Counted from the stretch's first letter, positions 1 through 6,208 are shown. The stretch: 7,585 bases of DNA from Candidatus Opitulatrix cubana (GCA_031283665.1 JAITBJ010000011.1:1-7585), one strand, 5' to 3'. A program made the numbers and translations. The notes: generated by a model not told the origin, from the sequence alone.

Positions 1-278
1 AATTTTTCAGTCTCTTTATCTAAAGTAGCTTCTGTAGCAATAGCGCGCTTTAGCCATACAGATTGTGTGCCATTATATTCCAAAACTATTTCATTTTCGG
101 ATGAACTTACCACTTTGCCTACAAAGCCGCTTTGGGTCATAACTATAGAACCGTTTTTTAAATTATCTCTGAACTTATTATGCTCTTGTGCTTTTTTCTT
201 TTGATTTTTAGATGCAAAAATCATATAGACAACAAACACTCCAAGAACCAAAACCATTATTAAAGTAGTAGAATCCAT
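1..278 (-). CDS. yajC: YajC, Sec translocase accessory subunit (5' part, runs off the window)
   Basis: YajC is a small single-span membrane protein that associates with SecDF next to the SecYEG preprotein channel. The visible 92 residues show one N-terminal membrane segment (about residues 5-22, LIMVLVLGVFVVYMIF), then a lysine-rich cytoplasmic stretch (SKNQKKK). The family's soluble core follows: LKNGSIVMTQSGFVGKVV and EIVLEYNG, matching the usual 'L..G..V.T..G..G.V' pattern. The conserved RPQ after the membrane segment is replaced by ASKNQ. The start at 278 is fixed by a good ribosome binding site (AAGGA at 287-283) and by the membrane segment starting at once. The C-terminus lies beyond position 1. 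It is downstream of yebC on the same strand, and secD would be expected next, outside the window. Confidence 0.92.
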   Translation of the reverse strand, partial: MDSTTLIMVLVLGVFVVYMIFASKNQKKKAQEHNKFRDNLKNGSIVMTQSGFVGKVVSSSENEIVLEYNGTQSVWLKRAIATEATLDKETEK

Positions 279-282
279 TATT

Positions 283-287
283 TCCTT
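283..287 (-). promoter_or_regulatory. Ribosome binding site of yajC
   Basis: GAAAGGA lies immediately upstream of the yajC ATG, with AAGGA four bases before it. It is the only convincing Shine-Dalgarno sequence for a non-mobile gene in this window; the other chromosomal starts lack one. It therefore supports both the start choice and the idea of two start classes. Confidence 0.7.
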
Positions 288-318
288 TCAATTGCATTTC
301 GGAATTGCTATATTCAGT

Positions 319-352
319 TTACATTATTTTTTTGAAATTACAGTATTTTTTT
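319..352. repeat. Short T-rich direct repeat in the yebC-yajC gap
   Basis: Two 15-base copies of TTACAKTATTTTTTT (319-333 and 338-352) differ at one base and are spaced by four bases, giving a 19-base period. They lie in the 108-bp gap between yebC and yajC. No GC-rich hairpin is present, so this does not look like an intrinsic terminator. The gap shows no gene. A yajC promoter may lie here, but I cannot pick a convincing one. Confidence 0.5.
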
Positions 353-386
353 AGAACTGAAAAAATGTTATAGAGCTTTCTGCAAT

Positions 387-1136
387 CTAATTTATTTGCT
401 CTAAAACTTCATCAGATATATCAAAATTAGAATAAACCTCTTGAACATCATCTAAATCTTCTAAGGCGTCTATGAGATTTAAAACTTTTTTAGCAGTGTC
501 ACCGTCTACTTCAATTTGGGAAGAGGGGTAAAATACCACATCTGCACTATTATAATCTATGCCTGCCTCTTGTAAAGACTTTCTAGCATCTACTAATTTT
601 GAGGGGTCGGTCACAATTTCATAAATGTCTGCGACTAGCTCCACATTTTCAGCACCATTATCTAACACAGCTTCTAAAATACTATCTTCACTTGCGGCGG
701 CAGATGGCACTGTTATCACACCCTTTCTCGCAAAAAGATAAGCTACAGAACCAGGGTCTGCTAATTGGCCGCCGCATTTTGTGAATGCAAGTCTCACATC
801 TGATGCAGCTCTATTCTTGTTATCAGTCAAGCACTCTACAAGCACCGCTACTCCGCCTGGTGCATAGCCCTCATACATAATCGTCTCCCAAGCAGCACCG
901 CCCGCTTCTTGACCCGAGCCTCTCTTTACAGCACGAGTGATATTATCATTTGGCACTGATTGCTTTTTAGCCTTTTCAATAGCATCATAAAGTGTTGGAT
1001 TTCCTGACACATCGCCGCCGCCTGTGCGAGCAGCCACTTCTATATTTTTGATTAATTTTGCAAAAAGTTTTCCCCTCTTTGCATCATTTGCAGCTTTTTT
1101 GTGTTTTGTGGTTGCCCACTTAGAATGTCCTGACAT
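387..1136 (-). CDS. yebC: YebC/PmpR (TACO1) family protein
   Basis: YebC-family proteins were described as DNA-binding regulators, and members have more recently been linked to ribosome function at difficult peptide motifs; the exact role here is not shown by sequence. The 249 residues match the family's normal length. The hallmark N-terminus MSGHSKWATTKHKK is intact (usually ATIKHKK), followed by the basic segment KRGKLFAKLIKNIEVAAR, then the central NDNITRAVKRGSG and YEGYAPGGVAVLVE motifs, and an acidic C-terminal domain (ALEDLDDVQEVYSNFDI). The start lies two bases after the DUF885 stop. There is no Shine-Dalgarno sequence, but TAAAAT six bases before the ATG could allow leaderless expression as well as translational coupling. 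In many actinobacteria ruvC, ruvA and ruvB follow yebC; here yajC follows directly. Confidence 0.96.
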   Translation of the reverse strand: MSGHSKWATTKHKKAANDAKRGKLFAKLIKNIEVAARTGGGDVSGNPTLYDAIEKAKKQSVPNDNITRAVKRGSGQEAGGAAWETIMYEGYAPGGVAVLVECLTDNKNRAASDVRLAFTKCGGQLADPGSVAYLFARKGVITVPSAAASEDSILEAVLDNGAENVELVADIYEIVTDPSKLVDARKSLQEAGIDYNSADVVFYPSSQIEVDGDTAKKVLNLIDALEDLDDVQEVYSNFDISDEVLEQIN

Positions 1137-1138
1137 AT

Positions 1139-2845
1139 TTATATTTTATCACTAAATAATGCTTTATCTAATAAGTCAAAACTCAAGCACGCAAATGATA
1201 GTGCTCTTTTGTGAAACTCTTTTAAAGTCCAGCCTTTTGACAAAGCTTTGTCCCTCAATTCAAGCCAGTTTTTCTGACCCAATTTATATGAAATAGCTTG
1301 ACCTGGCATTCCCATATATCTATCAAGTTCAAATTTTCTAAAGCCTATATTCATATTCACCATATCTGATAAAAATTTTTCAGCTTTCTCATAATTCCAT
1401 ACACCGCTTCCATAACGGCGCTCCCAATGCTTTGGCACTTCTAATTTACAATGAACACCTATATCTATAATAATTCTTGCAGCTCTAAACTTTTGCATAT
1501 CAAGCATACCAAATTTTTCAGCACTGTTTAGCGCTCCAAATTCGTCCATAAGCTGCTCTGCATATAAACCCCATCCCTCGGCATAGCCTGAAATTAAGAG
1601 TCCCATTCTGCGCCAGTCGTTAAGCTTATCACTCAAATAAACTTGCAAACCTACTTGCAGATGATGACCTGGAACGCCCTCATGAAAAATAGTAGTTTTT
1701 GAATTCCATTTATACTGTTTATCTACTCCTTTTGGAATAGACCACCACATTCTGCCAGGGGTGGAAAAATCATTTGCAGGTGGAGTGTAATAAACAGCTC
1801 CCACATCAGTAGTAGCTATCATCGCCTCCACTTTTTGCACCGGCTCTGGAATCTCAAAATGGTCATTATCTATTAAGTATTTCATTGTAATATCAGCAAT
1901 ATCCTGCATATAATTTTTCAAGTTTTCAGGACCCTCTATTACTTGATTAGGGTCTGAATCTAAAATCTTTGCAGCCTCTTTTATAGCTTCAACTTTGTCT
2001 AAACTTTTTGCTCCAAACTCTTTAGCTAATGAAAACTGCTGCTCAATAATCTGGTCTATTTGTTCTACTCCATATAAATAACTTTTTTCAACATTTATTT
2101 TCTGCCCCACAAACTCTTTAGCGTAGTATTCATAACGCTCAATTCCTACAGCATCTTCATCACAGGCTTTTTGCAAATAAGTGTTTTCAAAAAAATCTAA
2201 AAGCTTTTTGAAAGCAGCAATTACATTCTCTATAGCATTTTCTACTCTTTTATATAAAGGCTGTGAAACGGCTTTACTTTCAAAAAGCTTTTTACAATCA
2301 TTTTGGATTGTATAAAAATAAGAACTCTCAGGGTTTATCTGATTACGAATTTGCTCTATCACCAGTTTAACCTGTCGTTTAGATGAGACCACAGATTTTT
2401 CTAATCCAGCTTCCAAAGATTGCGTATATTGAGAAACTGCTTTAGGCAAATTTTCTAGTCTTTCGGCGATATTAGAAAAATCTTTTTCAGTTTCACGATT
2501 CAAAAAATCAAAAATCCTGCTAAACATTTGAACTGGTGAAAATAAATTATTTATTTGCCTATAAGAATCGTGAAACTTGCTCTCAGCTTCTAATGATAGC
2601 TCTAAAACCTGCAAAAATTGCTCTTTAACTATAGAATCTTCAAAGGTTTCAGCCTTTGCATTTTTCATTTTTTCTACATAGTTTTGCGTTATTTTAATCT
2701 GTTTTTCAATTCCAGCAGGCGAATAATCAGCAAATCCATTTGGATTATCTACTTTGCCTTGCAGCCCAAACTGTAAAGCATTTTCAGGTTCTTCTTTTAG
2801 GGTTTCAAGAAAGTAATCATTGCATATTTTGTCAATTTCGCTCAT
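1139..2845 (-). CDS. DUF885 family zinc-metallopeptidase-like protein
   Basis: Members of the DUF885 (PF05960) family are predicted metal-dependent peptidases; some bacterial relatives are described as proteases, but the substrate of this one is unknown. With a start at 2845 the protein has 568 residues, the usual family length. Key motifs are the HEGVPGHH metal site (residues 388-395, a HExxxGHH-type motif), the GYAEGWGLYAEQL motif (420-432) with a likely third metal-binding glutamate, RIIIDIGVH (457-465) and the C-terminal YMGMPGQAISYKLG (510-523). There is no signal peptide, so it should be cytoplasmic. The frame is open for 46 more codons to 2983. That extension has no family similarity and crosses the divergent Lon-like gene, so MSEIDK is chosen. 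It is followed closely by yebC. Confidence 0.9.
   Translation of the reverse strand: MSEIDKICNDYFLETLKEEPENALQFGLQGKVDNPNGFADYSPAGIEKQIKITQNYVEKMKNAKAETFEDSIVKEQFLQVLELSLEAESKFHDSYRQINNLFSPVQMFSRIFDFLNRETEKDFSNIAERLENLPKAVSQYTQSLEAGLEKSVVSSKRQVKLVIEQIRNQINPESSYFYTIQNDCKKLFESKAVSQPLYKRVENAIENVIAAFKKLLDFFENTYLQKACDEDAVGIERYEYYAKEFVGQKINVEKSYLYGVEQIDQIIEQQFSLAKEFGAKSLDKVEAIKEAAKILDSDPNQVIEGPENLKNYMQDIADITMKYLIDNDHFEIPEPVQKVEAMIATTDVGAVYYTPPANDFSTPGRMWWSIPKGVDKQYKWNSKTTIFHEGVPGHHLQVGLQVYLSDKLNDWRRMGLLISGYAEGWGLYAEQLMDEFGALNSAEKFGMLDMQKFRAARIIIDIGVHCKLEVPKHWERRYGSGVWNYEKAEKFLSDMVNMNIGFRKFELDRYMGMPGQAISYKLGQKNWLELRDKALSKGWTLKEFHKRALSFACLSFDLLDKALFSDKI
1143..1148 (-). promoter_or_regulatory. Possible -10 box for leaderless yebC transcription
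   Basis: TAAAAT, then six bases (ATAAAT), then the yebC ATG. This spacing would put the transcription start on the A of ATG. It sits over the 3' end of the DUF885 gene, so it may simply be AT-rich coding sequence. Its weight comes from the same spacing seen at other starts in the window. Confidence 0.35.
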
Positions 2846-2852
2846 ATTTAAC

Positions 2853-2858
2853 AGTATA
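2853..2858 (-). promoter_or_regulatory. -10 box of DUF885 gene, apparently leaderless
   Basis: TATACT, seven bases (GTTAAAT), then the ATG at 2845. No Shine-Dalgarno sequence is present. The distance fits a transcript beginning at or within a base of the start codon. No clear -35 box is visible. It stands back to back with the -10 box of the plus-strand Lon-like gene. Confidence 0.6.
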
Positions 2859-2863
2859 CAGTT

Positions 2864-2869
2864 TATAAT
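2864..2869 (+). promoter_or_regulatory. -10 box of Lon-like gene, apparently leaderless
   Basis: A consensus TATAAT, six bases (AAATAT), then the ATG at 2876 places +1 on the A of the start codon. No Shine-Dalgarno sequence is present. Only five bases separate it from the divergent -10 box at 2853-2858, so each promoter's upstream contacts fall within the other gene, and polymerase binding at one may block the other. Confidence 0.65.
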
Positions 2870-2875
2870 AAATAT

Positions 2876-3637
2876 ATGCCTAGAAAAGTAAAGAGTGTTT
2901 TCAGGAATCTGATTTTGCTGATGTTTGCATTCTTTTTGTTTATACCAGTGCCATACTGTGTAGAAATGCCTGGACCTACGCAAAATGTGCTAGGGCAGCT
3001 AGATGGCAAAAATCTTATCAGCATAGAGGGGCGCTCTTTTCAAGGAAATGGGCAATTGCTAATGACCACCGTTTCATTGAGCGGAAAAGCACAATATGGT
3101 GTGCCGCTGTATCAAGCTTTATATAGCAATTTTGATTCAAAAAGCGTAGTCCTGCCACTAGATTATGTTTACCCAAAAAATATGACTGATACACAGTATA
3201 AAGCTCAAAACACTCAGCTAATGACAAAATCTCAAAACTCTGCAATTGTTTCTGCTTATAATTATCTGAATATGAAAGACTACCCTAAAACTCAAATTAG
3301 TATTGAAAATATAGGAGGTCCGTCCGCGGGTTTGATGTTTGCATTAGGAATTATAGATATTATACAAAATAAAAATCTAACCGGTGGCAACACAATTGCT
3401 GGCACAGGGCAAATCACTAACAGCGGAAAAGTGCAGGCAATTGGCGGAATTGAGCAAAAAATCTACGGAGCGCAATCTTCTGGAGCAAAGTTTTTTCTCA
3501 GCCCCACTTCAAACTGTTTAGATATAAAAGCAGAACACAATGATATACAAATTGTAGCCGTTTCCACATTAGCAGATGCTGTAAAATCGCTAGAAAATAT
3601 AAAAGAGAATAAACTAAATAATTTGCAACACTGTTAA
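2876..3637 (+). CDS. Membrane-anchored Lon-like (S16) serine protease without PDZ domain
   Basis: It resembles the actinobacterial PDZ/Lon-C proteins (such as the mycobacterial Rv3194c type): an N-terminal membrane anchor, an extracytoplasmic region and a Lon-type proteolytic domain without an ATPase. Here residues 10-27 form the membrane segment, followed by the family's PGPTQNVLG (residues 32-40) and LLMTTVSLSG (61-70). The Lon domain carries the catalytic serine in GGPSAGLMFALG (Ser150) and lysine in GGIEQKIYGA (Lys195), so the Ser-Lys dyad is complete. The oddity is length: 253 residues against about 340 in usual relatives. The QNTQLMTKSQNSAI segment that normally precedes PDZ runs almost directly into ISIENIGGPSAG, so PDZ is absent. 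The start is set by the membrane segment and the leaderless-type -10 box. It converges on the permease gene. Confidence 0.88.
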   Translation: MPRKVKSVFRNLILLMFAFFLFIPVPYCVEMPGPTQNVLGQLDGKNLISIEGRSFQGNGQLLMTTVSLSGKAQYGVPLYQALYSNFDSKSVVLPLDYVYPKNMTDTQYKAQNTQLMTKSQNSAIVSAYNYLNMKDYPKTQISIENIGGPSAGLMFALGIIDIIQNKNLTGGNTIAGTGQITNSGKVQAIGGIEQKIYGAQSSGAKFFLSPTSNCLDIKAEHNDIQIVAVSTLADAVKSLENIKENKLNNLQHC

Positions 3638-3659
3638 TTATTTACAACACTGCTAATTA
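3622..3659. repeat. Two-copy 19-bp tandem repeat across the Lon-like gene's stop codon, ending in a palindrome
   Basis: TTTRCAACACTGYTAATTA occurs at 3622-3640 and 3641-3659, with two differences. The first copy contains the end of the coding sequence and its TAA stop; the second is in the 27-bp convergent gap. The second copy is joined to the 12-bp palindrome TGCTAATTAGCA (3651-3662). It is too weak and lacks a T run, so it is not a convincing terminator for either gene. Confidence 0.6.
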
Positions 3660-3664
3660 GCAAT

Positions 3665-5086
3665 TCAAAAATCTATATTTTCAATTTTTCTGATTTTAAA
3701 ATGATATATTAGCAAAATTGTCGCAGCAATAATAAATGTGATAATAATTGCAAATCTAGTATCAGTTTCAAAAAACATAGTTATATACATAATTGTGAAA
3801 ACGCTTATACTTATTATAGATAACACAATTCCACATGGAGCTTTGAACTTTGAAATCTTATGCAGCTCGGGAAACTTTTTGCGATATACAAAATATGTTG
3901 ACAAAACTAAAATCCAAACTGTTGCCACTCCTACAGTAGCCATAGATGCAAAAAATGAAAACTCTTGCATTGGATTTCCAAATGCTAAACTTCCTATAAT
4001 ATCAACTATTATCACCAAACCAACGCAAAAAAGCAAGGCAAAAACTGGTGAATGCTTTTTTGATGTTTTAGAAAAAATCTCAGGGATTTGCCTATCAGCG
4101 GATAAACCGTAAAGCATTCTTGATGATACATATATTCCCGCGTTTGCACCACTAGCAGCTGCTGTGATAAGCACTATTATCATAAATGCTCCCACTTCAG
4201 GCAAGCCAACGGCAGAAAATATATTTGCAAAAGGGCTGCCTTTTATCATAGTGATTCTATTCCAAGGCACGCAGCACAAAATCACGAATATAGAAGTCAC
4301 ATAGAATAACAGTATACGAATTGGAATTGAGTTTATAGCGCGAGGCATAATTTTTTCAGGATTTTGCGTCTCTGCAGAAGTAGATGCTATAGATTCTATA
4401 CCACCGAATGCAAAAAACGCCATTTGAAAACCCGTAGCAAATCCTATAAGTCCATTTGGAAAAAATCCCTCATAATTGAATAAATTGCCTATATTCGCGC
4501 TAAGTGTTTCAGAGTATACTTTATTATTCTCAACAAATGTGAACTGATAAATATGTTGAGATACTAGCAAATATATTCCCACTGCTATTAGCAAAACTAT
4601 TGCAACTATTTTGACTATCGCTAACCAAAACTCAGCTTCTCCAAAGTTTTTAACGCTACCTATATTTATTATCAAAATGATAAATAACAAAATAACAGGT
4701 GAAATCCAAACAGGAAGATTAGGAAAATACTCTTGCACATAAATCCCCACAGCCACAGAATCTAATATAGAAGCAGAAATCCAAACAAACCAATATATCC
4801 AACCTATAAAAAACCCAGCCCAATGTCCTAAATATGCACTAGTCACATCTCTAAAAGTTCTAAACCCTAAATTAGATAAAAGCATTTCGCCTAAAACTCT
4901 CATAGAAAAAAAGCATATAGTTCCTGCTACTAAATAAGCTAAAACTGTTGACGGTCCAGCTATAATAATAGTTTTTCCCACACCAAGAAAAAGGCCTGTG
5001 CCTATAGTGCCGCCTATTGCAAGAAGCTGAAGATGGCGGTTAGTTAGCCCTCTTTCTAGTTGTTCATCTTTTGCAGTTTGTGTCAT
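3665..5086 (-). CDS. Amino-acid permease, APC superfamily, CycA/AnsP-like
   Basis: This is an inner-membrane amino-acid:proton symporter of the amino-acid transporter (AAT) family. The 473 residues are the normal length for a 12-helix protein. The family signature is intact near the N-terminus: RGLTNRHLQLLAIGGTIGTG (residues 12-31) with the glycine-rich unwound part of helix 1, followed by GPSTVLAYLVAG, the conserved GEMLLSN and the later FGEAEFW. Helix 6 carries the FAFGGIESIASTSAE segment with the conserved glutamate. By eye the sequence is closest to CycA (D-serine/D-alanine/glycine) and related asparagine (AnsP) or GABA permeases. Substrate cannot be fixed from this. The start has no Shine-Dalgarno sequence; TATTAT ends only four bases before the ATG, too near for a canonical leaderless promoter. 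Two tRNA-like units lie 37 bp upstream on the same strand. Confidence 0.9.
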   Translation of the reverse strand: MTQTAKDEQLERGLTNRHLQLLAIGGTIGTGLFLGVGKTIIIAGPSTVLAYLVAGTICFFSMRVLGEMLLSNLGFRTFRDVTSAYLGHWAGFFIGWIYWFVWISASILDSVAVGIYVQEYFPNLPVWISPVILLFIILIINIGSVKNFGEAEFWLAIVKIVAIVLLIAVGIYLLVSQHIYQFTFVENNKVYSETLSANIGNLFNYEGFFPNGLIGFATGFQMAFFAFGGIESIASTSAETQNPEKIMPRAINSIPIRILLFYVTSIFVILCCVPWNRITMIKGSPFANIFSAVGLPEVGAFMIIVLITAAASGANAGIYVSSRMLYGLSADRQIPEIFSKTSKKHSPVFALLFCVGLVIIVDIIGSLAFGNPMQEFSFFASMATVGVATVWILVLSTYFVYRKKFPELHKISKFKAPCGIVLSIISISVFTIMYITMFFETDTRFAIIITFIIAATILLIYHFKIRKIENIDF

Positions 5087-5124
5087 ATTTATAATAATTT
5101 GTGTTTTGAGTTTGGCTCATTTTG

Positions 5125-5237
5125 CGACCCTGACCGGACTTGAACCGGCGACCTCTGCCGTGCAAGCGAGCCTCCTTACGGAGTCTCGCACGGGCAGCGA
5201 CAAGTTTATTAACTTTGCCAACTTGAGCTACAAAGTA
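5125..5237 (-). ncRNA. tRNA-Asp-like structure with hairpin in place of anticodon loop, copy 1
   Basis: On the minus strand this 113-base stretch aligns with the neighbouring tRNA-Asp: discriminator G and 3' acceptor strand CAGGGTC, the entire T arm with TTCAAGT loop, and the anticodon stem (CTGCC/GGCAG) are unchanged. The 5' acceptor strand TACTTTG can still pair with CAGGGTC apart from one end mismatch. The D region is enlarged (CAAGTT...AACTTG may pair) and its GAGC strand is lost. In the anticodon loop, three bases (TGT) are replaced by 29. The anticodon arm becomes a long hairpin (5155-5197) with stems GTGC/GCAC, GAG/CTC and CTCC/GGAG, capped by a GTAA (GNRA-type) tetraloop. It cannot decode. 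It may be a pseudo-tRNA or a structured RNA; transcription is not shown. Confidence 0.55.
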
Positions 5238-5275
5238 GCTCGCTGCTTAGAGCGCTGATTTAAGTTAGAGTCTTG

Positions 5276-5388
5276 CGACCCTGACCAGACTTGAACCGGC
5301 GACCTCTGCCGTGCAAGCGAGCCTCCTTACGGAGTCTCGCACGGGCAGCGACAAGTTTATTAACTTTGCCAACTTGAGCTACAGAGTA
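5276..5388 (-). ncRNA. tRNA-Asp-like structure with hairpin in place of anticodon loop, copy 2
   Basis: This copy differs from copy 1 at two bases, both neutral for structure. In the T stem a C becomes T, changing a G-C pair to G-T. In the 5' acceptor strand TACTTTG becomes TACTCTG, changing a G-T pair to a C-G pair. The same position is the loop centre of the alternative 7-bp hairpin GAGCTAC/GTAGCTC (5376-5392), which competes with the acceptor stem because it uses the same 5' strand. The extended anticodon hairpin lies at 5306-5348. It lies directly downstream of tRNA-Asp and would be co-transcribed unless termination occurs; no T-run terminator is visible between them. Confidence 0.55.
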
Positions 5389-5426
5389 GCTCGCTGCTTA
5401 GAGCGCTGATTTAAGTTAGAGTCTTG

Positions 5427-5500
5427 CGACCCTGACCGGACTTGAACCGGCGACCTCTGCCGTGACAGGGCAGCGCTCTAACCAACTGAGCTACAGGGCC
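5427..5500 (-). tRNA. tRNA-Asp (anticodon GTC)
   Basis: The 74-base gene folds as a complete cloverleaf: acceptor GGCCCTG/CAGGGTC (one G-T pair), D arm GCTC-AGTTGGTTA-GAGC, anticodon stem CTGCC/GGCAG with loop CTGTCAC (anticodon GTC), variable AGGTC, and T arm GCCGG-TTCAAGT-CCGGT. The discriminator is G, as expected for Asp, and CCA is not encoded (G is followed by CAA). It is the only intact tRNA in the window and the parent of the two tRNA-like units that follow it. It has its own -10 box just upstream. Confidence 0.96.
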
Positions 5501-5509
5501 ACTAAGCAA

Positions 5510-5515
5510 ATTATA
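5510..5515 (-). promoter_or_regulatory. -10 box for tRNA-Asp transcription
   Basis: A consensus TATAAT ends nine bases before the tRNA 5' end, so initiation would give a leader of only a few bases. No good -35 match is seen 16-18 bases upstream. The remainder of the 96-bp gap between tRNA-Asp and the HNH gene contains no gene and no terminator that I can support. Confidence 0.6.
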
Positions 5516-5596
5516 TCTTTTCAATAAAAGGCTTATAGTTAATAGAGTATCAGAAAATCACCAAAATGAAAAAAATGAAACAGAATATAAGGTAAC

Positions 5597-6208
5597 TTAT
5601 GACTTTAAAACTCGTAACATAGTTTCTTTTTCTGATTTAGTTACAGACAATTCATAAAGATATTTTACAAAGATTTGCAAAGTGATAAATCTTTTTTGAA
5701 ACGCAGAAACCGGAAGCCATTCAGATGCATCCTTATCGCTTTTTTCATTATTTACTGCAGCAGACACAGCGATTAGATTTACCAATTCATTAGTTAGTTT
5801 TCGCCATTTATCGCATCTTTCTTTCCACTTCCAAGCTCCGCACTTATACGCATTACTCAAAGAAACAATATGATCAACTTCTGCTTTTTTACTCTCATCA
5901 GTTTCACCTGTTGTGTAAACAATATCTTTTTGCAGATATTTATCAAATAAACGAGCTTTATAAAACTTGGGTTTGCCGTTAGTATAACTATAATTACTTT
6001 CTGCATCTCTTAGCAAAATCCAATCACGCGTATTTAGTCCAGTATCTTTATATTCGGTCCAATCTCCACAAAATGCGTCTCTGCTAAACTTTACCTCAGG
6101 CACAAAATCATCATCTATTACTTCTAATTCGTTCAAAAGACTTACCGCCTCATTTATATCTTCTTTGCTAACCTCGGTTTTAAAACTTATTATTAAATCA
6201 CTTTTCAT
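5597..6208 (-). CDS. HNH endonuclease-like protein, DUF1524 (GmrSD C-terminal-type)
   Basis: The 203-residue protein has the layout of the DUF1524-like HNH proteins common in Actinobacteria. It starts the conserved region with FSRDAFCGDW (41-50) and NTRDWILLRD (59-68). The metal/catalytic segment is VDHIVSLSNAYKCGAWKW (111-128) with Asp112-His113 as the core, followed by NELVNLIAVSAAVNNEKSDK (140-159) carrying the conserved asparagines and lysine, and SEWLP (162-166). All HNH hallmarks look present, so nuclease activity on DNA or RNA is plausible. Many actinobacterial relatives carry a signal peptide or lipoprotein signal; this one begins MKSDLIISFK and has none, pointing to a cytoplasmic protein. 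There is no Shine-Dalgarno sequence, and a leaderless-type -10 box fixes the start. A small ORF ends 12 bp upstream. Confidence 0.85.
   Translation of the reverse strand: MKSDLIISFKTEVSKEDINEAVSLLNELEVIDDDFVPEVKFSRDAFCGDWTEYKDTGLNTRDWILLRDAESNYSYTNGKPKFYKARLFDKYLQKDIVYTTGETDESKKAEVDHIVSLSNAYKCGAWKWKERCDKWRKLTNELVNLIAVSAAVNNEKSDKDASEWLPVSAFQKRFITLQIFVKYLYELSVTKSEKETMLRVLKS

Larger units (their letters stand above)
5124..5425 (-). repeat. Two 151-bp tandem units derived from tRNA-Asp
   Basis: The units 5124-5274 and 5275-5425 are exactly 151 bases each and differ at only two positions (5136 G versus 5287 A; 5233 A versus 5384 G). A third, partial copy of the first 39 bases is the 3' part of the intact tRNA-Asp (5426-5464). 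The tract is noticeably GC-richer than the surrounding genes. Read on the minus strand each unit holds a short spacer, a perfect 7-bp hairpin (GAGCTAC/GTAGCTC), a tRNA-like body and a tRNA 3' end. It lies between tRNA-Asp and the permease, all on the same strand. It is neither a CRISPR array nor a coding sequence. Confidence 0.9.

Noticed and set aside
2846..2983. 46-codon N-terminal extension of the DUF885 reading frame
   Set aside because: It has no family resemblance, runs antisense to the start of the Lon-like gene and would swallow both promoters. MSEIDK at 2845 fits the family.
3738..4112. 124-codon plus-strand ORF within the permease gene
   Set aside because: It is a shadow of the well-supported permease frame, with no ribosome binding site and no recognisable family.
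5163..5191. Self-splicing or protein-spliced intron in the tRNA anticodon loop
   Set aside because: At 29 bases the insert is far too short for a group I intron, bacteria lack the tRNA splicing endonuclease route, and the expected Asp anticodon is not preserved around it.
5235..5262. D-arm-like sequence on the plus strand in the unit spacer (GTAGCTC...TTAGAGCGCTG)
   Set aside because: No GG in the loop, no anticodon arm or T arm follows in this orientation; it results from inverted-repeat palindromes in the unit.
5124..5425. CRISPR array
   Set aside because: The two units are nearly identical along their full 151 bases, with no variable spacers and clear tRNA derivation.
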